Source: Zantedeschia hybrid cultivar
Lineage: Eukaryota; Streptophyta; Magnoliopsida; Alismatales; Araceae
Reading direction: 5' to 3'
Length of the DNA: 64,000 nucleotides
Assembly (NCBI GenBank): GCA_030544215.1
Contig: JARZZO010000004.1
Coordinates: 46,055,980-46,119,979 of the forward strand
The position numbers and the translations under genes are program-made. Every line of letters begins with the position of its first letter. The stretch's first letter is position 1. This document shows positions 1 to 10,730 of the stretch, piece after piece. The notes below the pieces were generated by a model. The model was given only the letters and a program-made list of their open reading frames with translations. It did not search any database and had not been told where the DNA came from.

Positions 1-62
1 ACTCCAACAAAAATAGGAAAATCTCTTGTTTCCCCTCCGACCGTACGGACACTAGTAGTTGC

Positions 63-269
63 TCATTCATACATGTCTTTTAATACTTGTATGTACCTAG
101 TAGATACTCTCTTGCGCTCCAACACCCACCACAAGACATCTCTTGGAACTCGATCATAAGCTTTCTCCAAATCGATAAACACCATGTGTAGATCTTTCTT
201 CAAATCTCTATATTTTTCCATCAAGCTCTTGATGAGAAAGATAGTTTCCATAGTTGATCGACCCGGCAT
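63..269 (-). pseudogene. LINE reverse transcriptase, motif A region
   Basis: These 68 codons hold FMPGRSTMETIF followed by motif A of the RT palm, IDLEKAYDRVPRDVLW, with the first catalytic Asp. The YADD-type second catalytic motif would lie beyond base 1. An in-frame stop ends the stretch near 63. It belongs to the same RTE LINE as the endonuclease upstream on the minus strand. Confidence 0.8.
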
Positions 270-386
270 AAAGCCGAATTAATTGGCTGAGATAGTTGTG
301 TCAGAACGTAAACGATGTTCTATAATTCTCTCCCACAGCTTCATAGTATGACTCATGAGTTTAATTCCTCTATAATTTGAGTAATC

Positions 387-959
387 CTAGATGTCTCCTT
401 TGTTTTTAAAAATAGGTACAAGAGTGCCCTTCTTCCATTCATCTGGCATTTTCCTAGATACTAGGATCTTGTTAAACAGTCGGGTCAACCATTCCACTCC
501 AACATCTTCTAAACATTTCCATACTCCAATAGAAATTCCATCAAGGCCACAAGCTTTACCTACTTTCATCCTCTTCAAAGCTTCATTGACTTCCGAAAAT
601 CTAATCCTCCTAGTATAGTTCACATTATGCTCTATTGTACATTCTATGCCCACTAGGTTTCCATTATGATTATCATTAAAAAGTTTGTCAAAGTAACTTC
701 TCCACCTATCTCTGATGTTCTCATCTTTCACCAAAACATTTCCTTCACTATCCTTAATGCACCTAACTTGGTTAAGATCTCGACACATTTTCTCTCTTAT
801 CCTTGCCAATCTATAAATATCTTTTTTCCCTTCTTTGGTTCCAAGTTTCTCATACATCTTTTCAAAAGCCTGAACTCTTGCCCTACTAACAGCCTTTTTT
901 ACTTCCTTTTTTGCTATCTTGTATTGTTCATAAGCCTCATTATTATAACACTTCAACAA
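387..959 (-). pseudogene. LINE linker and N-terminal reverse transcriptase
   Basis: This 190-codon stretch runs from a Lys-rich helical linker (KKEVKKAVSRAR) into the RT palm entry. The segments VGKACGLDGI and MPDEWKKGTLVPIFKNKGD are the conserved region just before the first palm motifs in RTE and jockey-like LINEs. It stops at about 387 and continues in the same direction towards 63-269. Intervening stops at about 384 and 279 show decay. Confidence 0.8.
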
Positions 960-1133
960 TCTTTTATATCATTCTCTTTTACTCTTCACCGCCTTTTGTA
1001 CCTCATCATTCTACTACCACCTCTCCTTCGCAGGTGGGCCATATCCTTTAGACTCTCCGAGCACTTTTCCATCCACTTTTTTAATCTTTAAGGCCATATC
1101 TATCCACATAATATTGGCGTCCATATCCGACTT

Positions 1134-1451
1134 TCAATCACCCATATTGAGAAGTTCATTCTTAAACATCACTTGCTTCATCCCTTTTAATTCCCACCAC
1201 CTTGTTCTAACAGTAGTCTTCCTTCTAAACGTACCCGTCCACCTTTTGATCTTAATATCTAAGACTACTAACCTGTGTTGACTTGTTAAGGCCTCTCCGA
1301 GGATAACTTTGCAATCCTTGCATAAAGCGCGATTTGTTTTCCTTGTGAGAAGGAAGTCAATTTGACTTCTATTTTGTCCACTTTTAAAGGTCACCAGATG
1401 AGATTCTCTTTTTATAAAATGAGTATTTGCAAGTATAAGGTCGTAGGCCAT
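1134..1451 (-). pseudogene. LINE endonuclease C-terminal part and linker
   Basis: This continues the endonuclease of 1506-1994 in another frame. It contains the QIDFLLTRK segment and the terminal His motif in TSQHRLVVLD, followed by a basic Trp-containing linker (RWTGTFRRKT). A stop near 1134 separates it from the reverse transcriptase part. It is a fragment of the same decayed RTE LINE, not an independent gene. Confidence 0.7.
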
Positions 1452-1505
1452 AGCAAAATCGAGAATACTTTTTCCATCCTCATTTCTACTCCCAAAGCCA
1501 AAACC

Positions 1506-1994
1506 TCAATGAACCTTCTCATAACCCTGACGTTCACTTCCTACATGCCCATTGAGGTCCCCGCCAATAAAGATATTCTCTTCATTTGGTATGCTCTGCA
1601 TAAGGTCATCCATATCCTCCCAAAACCTCCGTTCATTCTCACTATCTAATCCAACTTGTGGAGCATAGGCACTAACTACATTAATCGCATCTCCCTCCAT
1701 AATTAATTTCACTAAGATAACCCTATCTCTTACTCTTCTCACTGCTACCACAGCATCCTTCAAAATCTTATCAATAATAATACCTACCACATTCTTATTT
1801 CTCTCATTTCCTATATACCACAAGTTGTAACCTGTATTTCCTACTTCCTTACTTTTCTCTCCTACCCATTTAGTCTCTTGAATGCAAGCAATATTGACTT
1901 TTCTTCTCTTCATGGTATCAACAAGTTCCATCAACTTTCCTGTAAGAGACCTTATATTCCAAGAACCTACTATGATCCTCTTCTCAACCTGCAC
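1506..1994 (-). pseudogene. LINE endonuclease domain (RTE type), N-terminal part
   Basis: This 162-codon open stretch carries the endonuclease/exonuclease/phosphatase fold motifs in order: the WNIRSLTGK start, the catalytic-Glu motif QETKW at about residues 40-44, an NVVSAYAPQ strand and the GDLNGHVG motif near residue 146. It nicks target DNA in LINE retrotransposition. The reading continues after a frame change near 1500 into 1134-1451. That second piece contains a QIDFLL stretch and a QHRLVVLDI stretch, where the family's catalytic His sits. The ATG at 1994 matches the usual start just before the conserved strand. The shift between the pieces marks a pseudogene. Confidence 0.8.
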
Positions 1995-2300
1995 TTTCTT
2001 AGAATACTTTCTGTAGGAATATCTATTATTCTCCTAGTTTGTCCTATATCTTTTTTTCTGTTCGGTTCCATGGACTAGCTTCTTTATCCACATCCGTCTA
2101 TGATGTGGGAACCCTTGCTCATTTAACACCACATCCGGGCGTCGACGTGGCGCGTCGCTTGCGGGAGACGCCCTCAACCCTTGCCTATTTCTCACTACAC
2201 TCGGGCTCCAGTGCAGCGCATCGTAAGTAAAGGACGCCCCAACGTTAATTTTGATTGAATCCGTATCATGAGATGTGACAAGATTTTTACGCTAGTTGTC

Positions 2301-2770
2301 ACCTACAGCAACCCTCCTCCTTTATCCAGGCTTGGGACCGGCTAAGCACAAAAGCGCCCCCCCCCCCAATCCCTCGAGCTAAAATGCCTCTTTTCAGCTC
2401 ATGTTCACCTCACTCACCTAAGCACTTGCTTAGGTTGTCTATGCCAAATGTTTGTCTTTTTTTTATTATGCGGTACTTCCTTTGTACTGCTTTTTCTTAT
2501 TCTTAATTGTTCCAAAGTGGCTAATGCCTCTTTTAACAATGTCCAACGCTCTTCTTTCCACATGATGTCACATTTTCTCTAAGTTTGACATATCGTTATC
2601 TCGAACATTTTCTTTATTTTCCTCTTATTGCCTTTTTCTTCCTTCATGGTCATTATGGAAGAAAAAACATTGCCTTAAAATGCCTAGGCTAATGTGCACT
2701 CCTAATCATGTTGCTCGCCTCTCGCCTTTGACTACATAGCAATAACCACAAGCTGAAGGATTAATATGGG
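2301..2770. other. gene-free spacer with a C-run
   Basis: There is a run of 11 C around 2356-2370 next to the LINE leader, then AT-rich sequence with no frame, RNA gene or clear repeat that I can recognise. Confidence 0.4.
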
Positions 2771-3250
2771 ATGCAGAGTATTCCTCATGTTGAACGAACT
2801 GGCTGGGGAGAATTTTTCAGAAGATATGGAGTTTGGAATGGGTACTACCTTCAGCGTTCCCATGGAGCAAATAACATCAAGCAGAACCCTTATACCATGT
2901 TCAAGACTGCACATAATGGGTGCTTCAGGTGTCTTGAAACAGGGCATAGGGTTGCAATGTGTCCTATGGACTGGTTTGTTGGAAATGTAAAAGCAGAGGG
3001 GATCGCAGTTACTCATGTTTGCTACTCATTCATCAAAGCCATAGGAAGAGATTAGATGCCCATAGTAGATGTTTCCATGGTTTCAGGGGGGTATCGTCGA
3101 AACATTTCCACTTTCAAAGGTAGTTTAATTGGTTCACTTCATACAGCTGATCGGAAGATCTATGAGATTTACAAAGCTCTAATTTATGAATGTAATGTGG
3201 GACGGGCTACTATAAGACTTCGACTAAGTGGCAAAATACCCGAGATCAGC
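2771..3250 (+). pseudogene. zinc-knuckle (LINE ORF1/gag-like) fragment
   Basis: The frame from 2771 has a complete CCHC knuckle, CFRCLETGHRVAMC, spacing C-x2-C-x4-H-x4-C, at about 2923-2964. After a +1 shift a second knuckle-like segment, WKCKSRGDRSYSC, follows with the first Cys and the His altered. Two adjacent knuckles of this kind are typical of nucleic-acid-binding ORF1 proteins of plant L1-type LINEs and related gag-like proteins. A related, more decayed pair is found at about 5210-5320. There is no reverse transcriptase nearby on this strand. A remnant is more likely than a working gene. Confidence 0.5.
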
Positions 3251-3255
3251 AAGCC

Positions 3256-4904
3256 GCTGTAAATGAGTGGCAAGTATATGATAAACGTCCACAATATCCA
3301 GAGGAACTGATAATAATAAGAAACCGCGCCATAAAAGTCGTCCCTCACAGTGAGAAATGACGGACCGAACGGTAGATAGAACTACTACGGCCTAGGATAT
3401 CAATACCACGATCAAGTATCTCAAATATGAACCACCAAGTGGGTAATCACAACCGGCAATGAATAGACAAGCTGGCCAGGAGTCCTATCTCACATATACG
3501 GAGGCAAATATCACATATACTAAATTGGCAAATATCACATATACTATAAATAATCAGGTGTGGGGAGGGCTAACAAACACTAACCTACCCACTGGAGTGT
3601 GGGGCAACGCAACCCAAGGAAACAAGGTATCCACGCACACTAAAGGGATCATCTGACAGCACAAGTTCCTGTCCATGGGCTTCTGCACTGGAAGAGGGAA
3701 GTTGGCCGGCTAGTGGGCCTAGGCCAAACAAGAAAAGCCCACACGAAGGAGGGAGGCCGCTATTGGGCCAGGGCAGGAGATGCGGCCCGAGTGGCAATAG
3801 CAGGGTGATTGGGGACGTTGGACAGCTGCACACGGGAGGGCAGCACGCAGTAGGGCACCACCTGGCGGTGGCGGCGGTGGGCAGGAAGGCGCCTGGGCTA
3901 GGGCATCTAGTGCGGCAAGGCGAGACACGCCCACGCTCGATCAACAATGTGGCGGCAATGAAATGCCGCAGGGTGCCACGTGGCTGGTCACGTGGGAAAG
4001 CCCGACCACGGGGCTCAAACAACAAGGTACCGGTCGAGCAAACACGCCCCAGTTGCCGTGTGGTGCAGCTCTCATATGTAAGGGCACGGGCAACGATGAA
4101 GGGGATGTGTAAACCCAGGTCGAATCCCACGTGGAAGTGGTGGGGATGACGGATGTGCACCACATGGCGCCATGGACAGGCCGCAGCAGTTTGATCAACA
4201 AAGAGGCGGGTGGGCAAACCCGCTGGCGATGCTCCATGGAGCGGCTGAGCAGGAATCGCCCGGCATAGGTGATGATGCCCTGGCAGGCATGTTCATCCAC
4301 ACCGATGCATGGTGGGGCAGTCTTTGGCGTCCTACTCCATTGCACAAGACGAAGACATAGGCTGCATCTTCGTAGAAAGAAATGTGTATATATATAAGAG
4401 AGAAAGAGGGAAAGAGAGAGGAAGAGAGAGGGAGATATGTACGGCGAGAGACAGAAAGAGAGAGAGATACAGAGAGGTTTAGAAGAAGACGATAAGAGAG
4501 AAAGAGAGAGAACGAGGGAGAGGGAGGGAGAGGGAGGGGAGAGGGAGGGGAGATGGCTCAGCGATCGAGGTAGGTGGTGCGGCTTCACGTCTTCCCTTCA
4601 CAGAAACCCTAGCAAAAACACACACTTCGCACTCATCTCATGGCTCTCAATGATTCCTTCTTCATTAACCACAAATGAGAGTTACAAGAGTATTTAACGG
4701 GATCTCCAAACCCTAGTGACGCCCTAATCCACAAAGACTCAAATACCTCTAGGCTAAAATAAATTCAAAAAATCTCACTAAAAATGTAACAAAAATAGAA
4801 AAGGTCATAAAGTGGCCTCTAGTAGGTCAAATAAATACAAATCAATCATCAAATGGCCCATCGTCAAGCCATAGCGAAGCCGTGGTTGTGTAAGAAGTCC
4901 CCCG
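3256..4904. other. gene-free, GC- and GA-rich insertion of unknown type
   Basis: This stretch separates two zinc-knuckle remnants. It holds three copies of a CACATATAC motif within 3488-3545, a GC-rich block (3590-4350), a TATA-like tract near 4388 and a GA-rich tract (about 4390-4556). The palindrome CACGTG occurs near 3977, 3990 and 4131. Several overlapping frames are open on both strands because the DNA is GC- or GA-rich; none has a recognisable domain. It could be part of an LTR, but no partner copy is in the window. Confidence 0.35.
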
Positions 4905-6124
4905 ATGGCGGTAAACATAACCGGGTCGAACCAGATCCGTGCTCTGATGTTCTCACCAGAATGGCCAACAGCTGAAGATTGGAAATTGTCGAAGATGAAT
5001 GAATACAACTTCCTCCTTCGCAATATTTCCCTTCAACGCCAACTTCCTCGTTCGCAATATTTCCCTTCAACGCCTCTAGATGCTTATTACAGAGTAAGGA
5101 ATCTCATTGCTGAAAAATGTAGTTCAATGGTCGCCATGGTCTTTGAGCTCAGGAACCATACCAGTTAAGAATGGTGAGTTAGTTTGGTGCAGACTATCAG
5201 GGCTTCCGTTATTTAGAGAAGGGACATCGGGCGGCATCTTGTTTGAATGTTTTGGTGTATTGGAAATGCAGAATGACAGGACATCGAAGCTTTCTTTGCA
5301 ACGGAGTCAAATGGCATTCCAGAAGGATTCTTTTTTCCAGGAGGAAGAAGTTTCTTGGGATGTTGTATTCGTAGAAGTTCCTTGGTTCCCTACCTTTAAC
5401 CAGAATATCGTAGGTTTGCAATGATCTTTGGTTAGTACTACTCAGGATAAGTTCATTTACAGCAAAGAAATCTCAGTGGCTTGAAGACAAGATGGCCATC
5501 AGTCCAATGGTGGAAGGTTAGTAAGCTTGACGAAAAAAATTAAAAATGTCTCAAGTGTTCTTTTCCAATGCATATAAAACTACTATCCCTTAGGAATGTT
5601 TCTCCCCTCTGGTGTCATCTCACTTAAGTGCCCAATTAATTGTGGAGTATTGAGAATCTGAGATGTTTAAGAGCCTTGTTGCCTCTTTTGGAATCCTAAA
5701 ACAGGTTGATGAAGATTTGAAGTCCTGGAACAACTTGGCTTATGCCAAAGGCTAGGTGGAATTTGAACAATGACCGGCCAGTCCAAAAAATTTGACGCTA
5801 CTGTGAAATTGGGTTGAAGTTATCATCTATCCCAATCCAACTTCCTTGTCGAGGACAATGGAATGGACATACGAGGAAGTAGTTCAGGCTTACAAGTCAT
5901 ACAGAGGAAATTATAATACTCAGAAGAATGGTGAGAGGTTGAGGACGACTGGGTTAACTCGGCACGTTCTTGACATCAACTCAGCTATGAACCCTGTTCA
6001 AGAGTCGACAAAGTTACCTCGGGGTAAGGGTAAGAATCTGAATCAAACAGGTCTCGGCAAAAATAAGCAGCAATATGGTAATTCACTGAAAGCAAAAGGA
6101 GAGACAGTGGCTAAAGACTCCTAA
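4905..6124 (+). pseudogene. second zinc-knuckle ORF1/gag-like remnant
   Basis: Frames scattered over 4905-6124 resemble one decayed protein. Around 5210-5320, reading across frames, there are two knuckle relics: GFRYLEKGHRAASC, where both Cys of the first pair are replaced, and YWKCRMTGHRSFLC, where the first Cys is replaced. The last piece, 5846-6124 (92 codons), is polar and basic with no recognised domain. The arrangement parallels 2771-3250, so both are likely copies of the same mobile-element ORF. It is not a functional gene as it stands. Confidence 0.4.
5007..5075. repeat. 34-bp tandem duplication
   Basis: Two adjacent copies of a 34-bp unit beginning AACTTCCT, differing at one base (CTCC versus CTCG). 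It lies inside the zinc-knuckle remnant and keeps neither copy in a meaningful frame. Confidence 0.85.
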
Positions 6125-6639
6125 CAAAAGGGGTAGTCATAAGTAGTGGAGATATTACATATCCTCTTTTGCCTCACAGATTGAAGCTGGATTGCATAAA
6201 GAATTACATGAGCAGAGAAATGAGCACAAATCACTGCAAGTGCATAGGCACAGATAATACTCTTCTCTAGTTGATGCACAAAGGGAGGAGAGCCACCAGG
6301 TCATATCATCGGAGGAAGAATGAAGAGCCTCTGTTCTCGGGAAACTGTCCACTTCTAGGCCAGATCAAGAGGAGAAGCCTGATGATGGCAGGACAGAAGG
6401 GGTGAACCGACCTACAATGGTTTCCATCTCCAAAAGCCACAAAAGATGCCAAATCTCAATGTAACTTTTCTGCATCTAGCCTGGATCATAGGAGGAATCC
6501 CACTGACAACCACTTAACATAAATCTGCCATTTTTTGGGGGGAAAAAACACGATTTAATCATACTTTTCTCATCATGACATATTTTTACAAATAAATCAT
6601 GATTTATTGAAAGAATCTTTAAATTCTTCATTTTTTAAC
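6125..6639. other. gene-free spacer
   Basis: No domain, RNA gene or repeat boundary is seen. The right end is A/T-rich and may include the tail of the L1 fragment that follows. Confidence 0.35.
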
Positions 6640-7063
6640 AAAAATTGTGGTATGTACCACCAATTTTATTGAATAAATAAACAGAGGTAGTACAACCAAA
6701 AAAAACTAAAGAGGAGAGGAGAGATTCCTCTCCTACTAACTAAAAGTTGAAAATAAATTAATGTTTAAACAGACTACAAATCTCTAAACACCTTGCACTA
6801 ATTATCTACCGAAACCTGAAGAATGAATCTACTCCAAAATTGTAAATGAAATAAGCTGCCTGAAAACAGATATTCTCAATGTAAGGTTTGCTTCCTCTGA
6901 AAATGCAGTCATTCCGTTGTCCCCGTATACTCCAGCATACCGCACGTGGAAGAATTACAAGAACTTTCGCATTGGTATTCCTTGAAGCTTTCGTCCGGCA
7001 TTTTTTAAAGGAACTCTCCATCTTTAAATTCTTCATAAATTCAAAAAATTGCAATTTAATCAC
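6640..7063 (-). mobile_element. L1-type LINE 3' end fragment
   Basis: The minus-strand frame 7063-6806 ends with segments of the L1 ORF2 C-terminus (LPRAVCWSI, then RNDCIFRGSK). The following untranslated end carries an AATAAAATTGGTGGTACAT stretch (about 6650-6690). The same 3' end and coding tail recur at 13020-13330, which shows that this is a repeat family. The fragment is 5'-truncated, as is usual for LINEs. It lies inside the presumed third intron of the ALB3-like gene. Confidence 0.65.
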
Positions 7064-7559
7064 AAATGTAAAAAAAAAATCATATTTTAAAGGAACTCTC
7101 TTATTTAAAATTAGATATTTTAAATTTTAATATTATACCTTAAAATTATTTTTCATACATTAAATATTAGCATTTCTTTGATGATTTTTTCACAAAGTTT
7201 TCAGATTTTTACCAACTTAAGATTTTTTCTCCTAAGGCCGATTTTTCCAGAATCTCGACTTGGTGACATTGCTGACCCTCAATGAAGATGGTCTTCAGCG
7301 GTCTCCTTCGCTTGCCGTACATTTGGCATGCTCATCACCCAAACTGCAAGATAGAGGTTCTTCAATTCGAATTTGAATTATGAAATTCTAGCGCAACATG
7401 CCACAGTTTTAGCAGTTTCCAGTGGGGGCCGGTTTCTTGACAATTGGAGCAACAAATTGTCAACAAGGCCCAAATCCTAGGACTGCAAATTGATAGAAGG
7501 TAGGGCGATTTCGAAAGCTTTTTGCAGGAGAAGCAGTGAATCAAGGAACACTCAAAAAA

Positions 7560-7862
7560 GGAGGGGCCATCATGAGCTTCAGAACCTGCTTAATTCCCCT
7601 CGTTACCTTGTTGGCAAAGATGTAGAAAACACTTGTCTTGCAGCCATGTATTAATTCTTTCATTGGAATCATTTCATCCTTAAAGTTCTGTTGATAACTA
7701 GAATAAGGAGGTTAAGCAAACTAATCCTATCCAGTTAATGTAGTTTCCTTTGCTCAAGAGGGACCTTTCCTCTTTGCCTGCTGATTGTATTACCTATGTT
7801 TATTTTGGCTGATAAAATTGGTGGTACTACAATCCACATTTCCATTAAAAAAAAAAAAGAGA
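7560..7862 (+). mobile_element. L1-type LINE 3' end with poly(A), opposite orientation
   Basis: On the plus strand the sequence ends with TGATAAAATTGGTGGTAC followed by a short stretch and a 12-A run at about 7847-7858. This matches, in the other orientation, the 3' ends of the L1 fragments at 6640 and 13020. The poly(A) run marks the 3' terminus of a retrotransposed LINE. The 5' boundary is uncertain. Confidence 0.55.
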
Positions 7863-7902
7863 AACGACCGCCAAGTTTTGCAGTCCCCTTTGAGTGCCAT
7901 CT

Positions 7903-8160
7903 TCAATTCCATCCCATGGGAAGCTTCTCCACACTCCCCAGCAGCCAATACACACATTTAAGCTTACCAGAAAAAAATTTGATCCCAAATCTCCTGTAGA
8001 AAGGGCCAACTAGAAAACAAGTCGTCAATGGAGTCATCCTCCTCTCCCCACAAAAGTAGGCCGTATTGATGTCCTCCAAGAACTGAGCCAGACAATCCAA
8101 ATGGGTAGTCTACCATGAGAGGATCTTCACCTTCAAAGGGCATACAAACGATTGGTAGTG
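7903..8160 (-). pseudogene. L1 ORF2 zinc-finger (zf-RVT) fragment
   Basis: Reading the minus strand across two frames gives the zf-RVT region found after the reverse transcriptase in plant L1 LINEs: a KVKILSW lead, a CGEEDDSIDDLF segment in place of the usual Cys/His motif, and a PFLQEIWDQIF helix. It is short, frameshifted and has no RT attached. It is a further LINE relic in the same intron region. Confidence 0.5.
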
Positions 8161-8617
8161 ATCTTCAGGATATTGACAGCTTGAAAGATTTACTCAGAAT
8201 AATTCTTAGAGCCTTTCATTCTAAATAATCCACACTCCATTGTATTCTTTGCATCATTTTATCATCATCTGAGATGATCATCCAGGTACTGAGATAAGTC
8301 TTAATGCCTGATAGATTCTAGTGAAAAACACTGCTAGTTTAGCACTATGATGCTATGGCATCTTTGGCATCTAAGCACCTATATTTCAGTATGTATCTTT
8401 AAATCCATGCATTCTACAAACAAAACCAAGATGTGGTCAAATATAAAATCCTACTAATCCCATAAAAAGAATGCAATTGATAGAGCTTGCAGTGAAGAAA
8501 CAACGGATGTAAGCGCCTTCCTTCTCCATATCCAGTTAATATGCATGGAGGAGCAGGAAAGCACATTCCAAGAATGGATACATGAAAACTAGAAAACATG
8601 TACATCAGATGACATAC
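8161..8617. other. start of intron 3 of the ALB3-like gene
   Basis: AT-rich sequence with no recognisable exon. I looked here and down to base 1 for the next conserved insertase exon (the segment after the AIQERYAG block) and did not find it. Confidence 0.5.
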
Positions 8618-8692
8618 TTGATCACCAGCATAGCGTTCTTGAATAGCCTTAACTTGAGGTTGCAGTGATCGCATGGCCAAAGCAGACTCAAC
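8618..8692 (-). CDS. ALB3: ALBINO3-like thylakoid insertase, exon 3
   Basis: This 75-bp exon encodes 25 residues beginning VESALAM and containing LQPQVKAIQERYAGDQ. This is the strongly conserved stromal segment after the first membrane helix of ALB3, which inserts light-harvesting proteins into the thylakoid membrane with cpSRP. It is bordered by a CAG acceptor (8694-8693 side) and a GTATGT donor starting at 8617, both phase 0, and joins exon 2 in frame. No stop or missing residue is seen. The next expected exon is not in the window. Exon borders come from splice consensus and protein continuity; no transcript evidence is available. Confidence 0.9.
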
Positions 8693-8872
8693 CTGAAAGG
8701 GAAAAATAGTAACAAAAATTCTAAGACTTACAAGAGTCAGGATTATTAATACTCTAAAGCAATTATTGAAATGAATTCATCAACATATGATATATACAAA
8801 ATAGCATGTTCTTATTGACCAATTCCACAACTTCTTACATGAGAAATCAATTAAAAAGGAAAACCATTAAAC

Positions 8873-9030
8873 AGGGCAGTCCAGTGCCACGAGCCTCCAG
8901 CCACTGCAGGGTGGTTTGGGGAGGTTCAACTGTATACAGCCGTACCCTTGCTTTCTGCAAAAAGACTGTCTCCAAATTTGAACCCATGGCCTCCAAGTCA
9001 CAAAGTAGCAACCCCACCAAAGGTGCCCTC
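8873..9030 (-). mobile_element. Au-type SINE, in intron 2
   Basis: The minus strand reads as a tRNA-derived SINE of the plant Au family. There is an A-box-like TTTGGTGGGGTTGC near 9022-9009, a B-box-like GGGTTCAAATTTGG (8985-8972), the AAGGGTACGGCTGTA block typical of Au, and an end reading CACTGGACTGCCC near 8886-8874. It lies 180 bp upstream of exon 3 in intron 2, in the same orientation as the gene. SINEs are copied by LINE machinery after RNA polymerase III transcription. It is diverged from the family consensus as I remember it, so it is probably old. Confidence 0.8.
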
Positions 9031-10619
9031 TAATATCGGATCAGAAGTCCTAGAGGACAAGCCCAAAAGGCTACACTCCAATAAAAGAAACTTTATAAAC
9101 AATGCCCAGACCACAAGAAAATGGGCTATAGTAATCCCATGGTTTTTTTTCCTTTTGTTGGTGATCTAACTGAATAAAAAATGGCCTGGAAATGAAGGAA
9201 CACAAGAACTGAAGGGATCCGAGGATAGTATGTCTGTATGGTACATACTGATGGAATAATATCGGTCAGTATATAATATCACACATCAGCAATAATCAGC
9301 CAGTCTCCAGCCTCCAAACCATCCCCTCCCTCAAAAGTTCAATCACTCTGCTGCAAGTATGGTATACATCGGTAATTGGATTTATGGTTGATTGGTTGTG
9401 TAACTAGAGTCCAAAGAAAATATATGGATGGATACTCTCCGGTACATAATTTGTCATATGCCAAATTCACAGAAGTACAGAACTTCAACTCAATAGCATG
9501 AAAGAAAATATTCATAAAAACTAAGAAATGAAACATAACTTACTTTCATCCAACAAAATGTAGATAGTTTCTCTGAACGTGGATAGTACCACAAGTTTCT
9601 TAAATGAAAAGGAAGGAAATTACAAGTATAGTATGTTTCAGCTCTCAAAAATCCCTGTAGCCAAAAGATCACACCAAGGCAGCATACGACAACAACCTAT
9701 CCTCCCAAAGAAACCCAAAAAAGGAGGATTGCTCATTTACATGGCTTGGAGGAAAACCCACCTCCACACGACATCATACATGAAGTATAGTTGTCTAGCA
9801 TTCTTGTGCCACAGTTAAATAAAAGAATATTTATGGGCCTAAACCTTCACTTTTTTACATAAAACAGGGGGAAGATGGGGGCAAAAACTAAAACTTCCCC
9901 TCGTTAGCACGCAATAGGTTTCAGGATGAAATAGATAAAGGCTTAAAAAAATGTTGTCACATGCCACTGTTCCTTTAAGGTGCATTCATGTCAACATAAG
10001 AAGCCACCAAATTAAACGTACTCACATCAACATAAGAAGCTAACAATTAAGAGCCTTAAATCAAAATTACTGATATGAACCCTAAGGCCCATTTTACAGT
10101 GACAATGATAGATGAATCTCATTCCATTAAGGCTTCATTTGATAATACATTGGGAGGTCTGACAGATTCCCTGAATGCATTATCACTGACATATTTCCTC
10201 CCCATCTTTTTTTCTGGATGGATGGGAAATCGGGAGTGCATATGCATGCGACATCTCAAGCATTCTAAATTTGAGGTTCTGGGGGGAGAGCCTGTAGCCC
10301 TTGAATGGTAGCACATTAGGTTTAATCCAGATTCCCCCCAAAGTTATGCACCTCAATCTCACATCTACTATGCGATTGGACACTGCGTAGGAGGAATAAA
10401 AATGGAAATGTTTAAGTTTTTGCAGTTGTATCTGACCAATGCGTGAAATTTGTGGAGTGTACCAGCAAATACTATAAATAGATGCAGCTAAAATAATTTT
10501 TAAATATAGTTCCTTAGTGTTTTCCAAGTTAAATTTGGAAAGAACTACATAGTCGATCAAACATGAACCATGATTTATAGTACACACTGACATAAGCAAG
10601 AGATTATTGCAAAACACAC
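9031..10619 (-). other. remainder of intron 2, no gene
   Basis: Intron sequence between exons 2 and 3 of the ALB3-like gene. Short open frames occur on both strands with no domain. I see no further repeat with clear ends. Confidence 0.5.
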
Positions 10620-10730
10620 CTGTTTCTTCGTCAAAGGAAACGTAGCTGCCTTAACAAGGACTGTGAGTAGTATGATGGCAAAACCATATGAATATGGTAC
10701 ATGTAAAGCAGAAAGCCCATCTTTCAAAAC
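10620..10730 (-). CDS. ALB3: ALBINO3-like thylakoid insertase, exon 2
   Basis: This 111-bp exon encodes 37 residues, VLKDGLSALHVPYSYG followed by FAIILLTVLVKAATFPLTKKQ. It contains the first conserved transmembrane helix of the YidC/Oxa1/Alb3 fold and the following TFPLTKKQ turn. In chloroplasts this protein integrates LHCPs and assists photosystem assembly. The acceptor is TTTTTAG and the donor is GTGTGT at 10619. Both junctions are phase 0, and joined protein length at both borders agrees with the known ALB3 order. Intron 1 upstream is 7.4 kb, unusually long for a plant gene. Confidence 0.93.

Larger units (their letters stand above)
1..2300 (-). mobile_element. RTE-type non-LTR retrotransposon (LINE), 5' part, decayed
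   Basis: Reading the minus strand from about 2300 to 1 gives the plant RTE LINE order: a 5' leader, an apurinic-type endonuclease, a linker and a reverse transcriptase. The coding frame is broken by several stops and at least one frameshift, so this copy is dead. The element runs off the window at base 1, so its 3' end is not seen. The leader (about 2030-2300) has the look of the segment in front of plant RTE endonucleases and abuts a C-run near 2356. The family copies itself by target-primed reverse transcription with its own endonuclease and RT. Clade assignment comes from motif style (GDLNGHVG in the endonuclease, IDLEKAYDRVPR in the RT) and was not tested by a tree. Confidence 0.85.

Noticed and set aside
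4437..4697. 86-codon Arg/Glu-rich frame
   Set aside because: Runs through a GA-rich tract; composition alone explains it.
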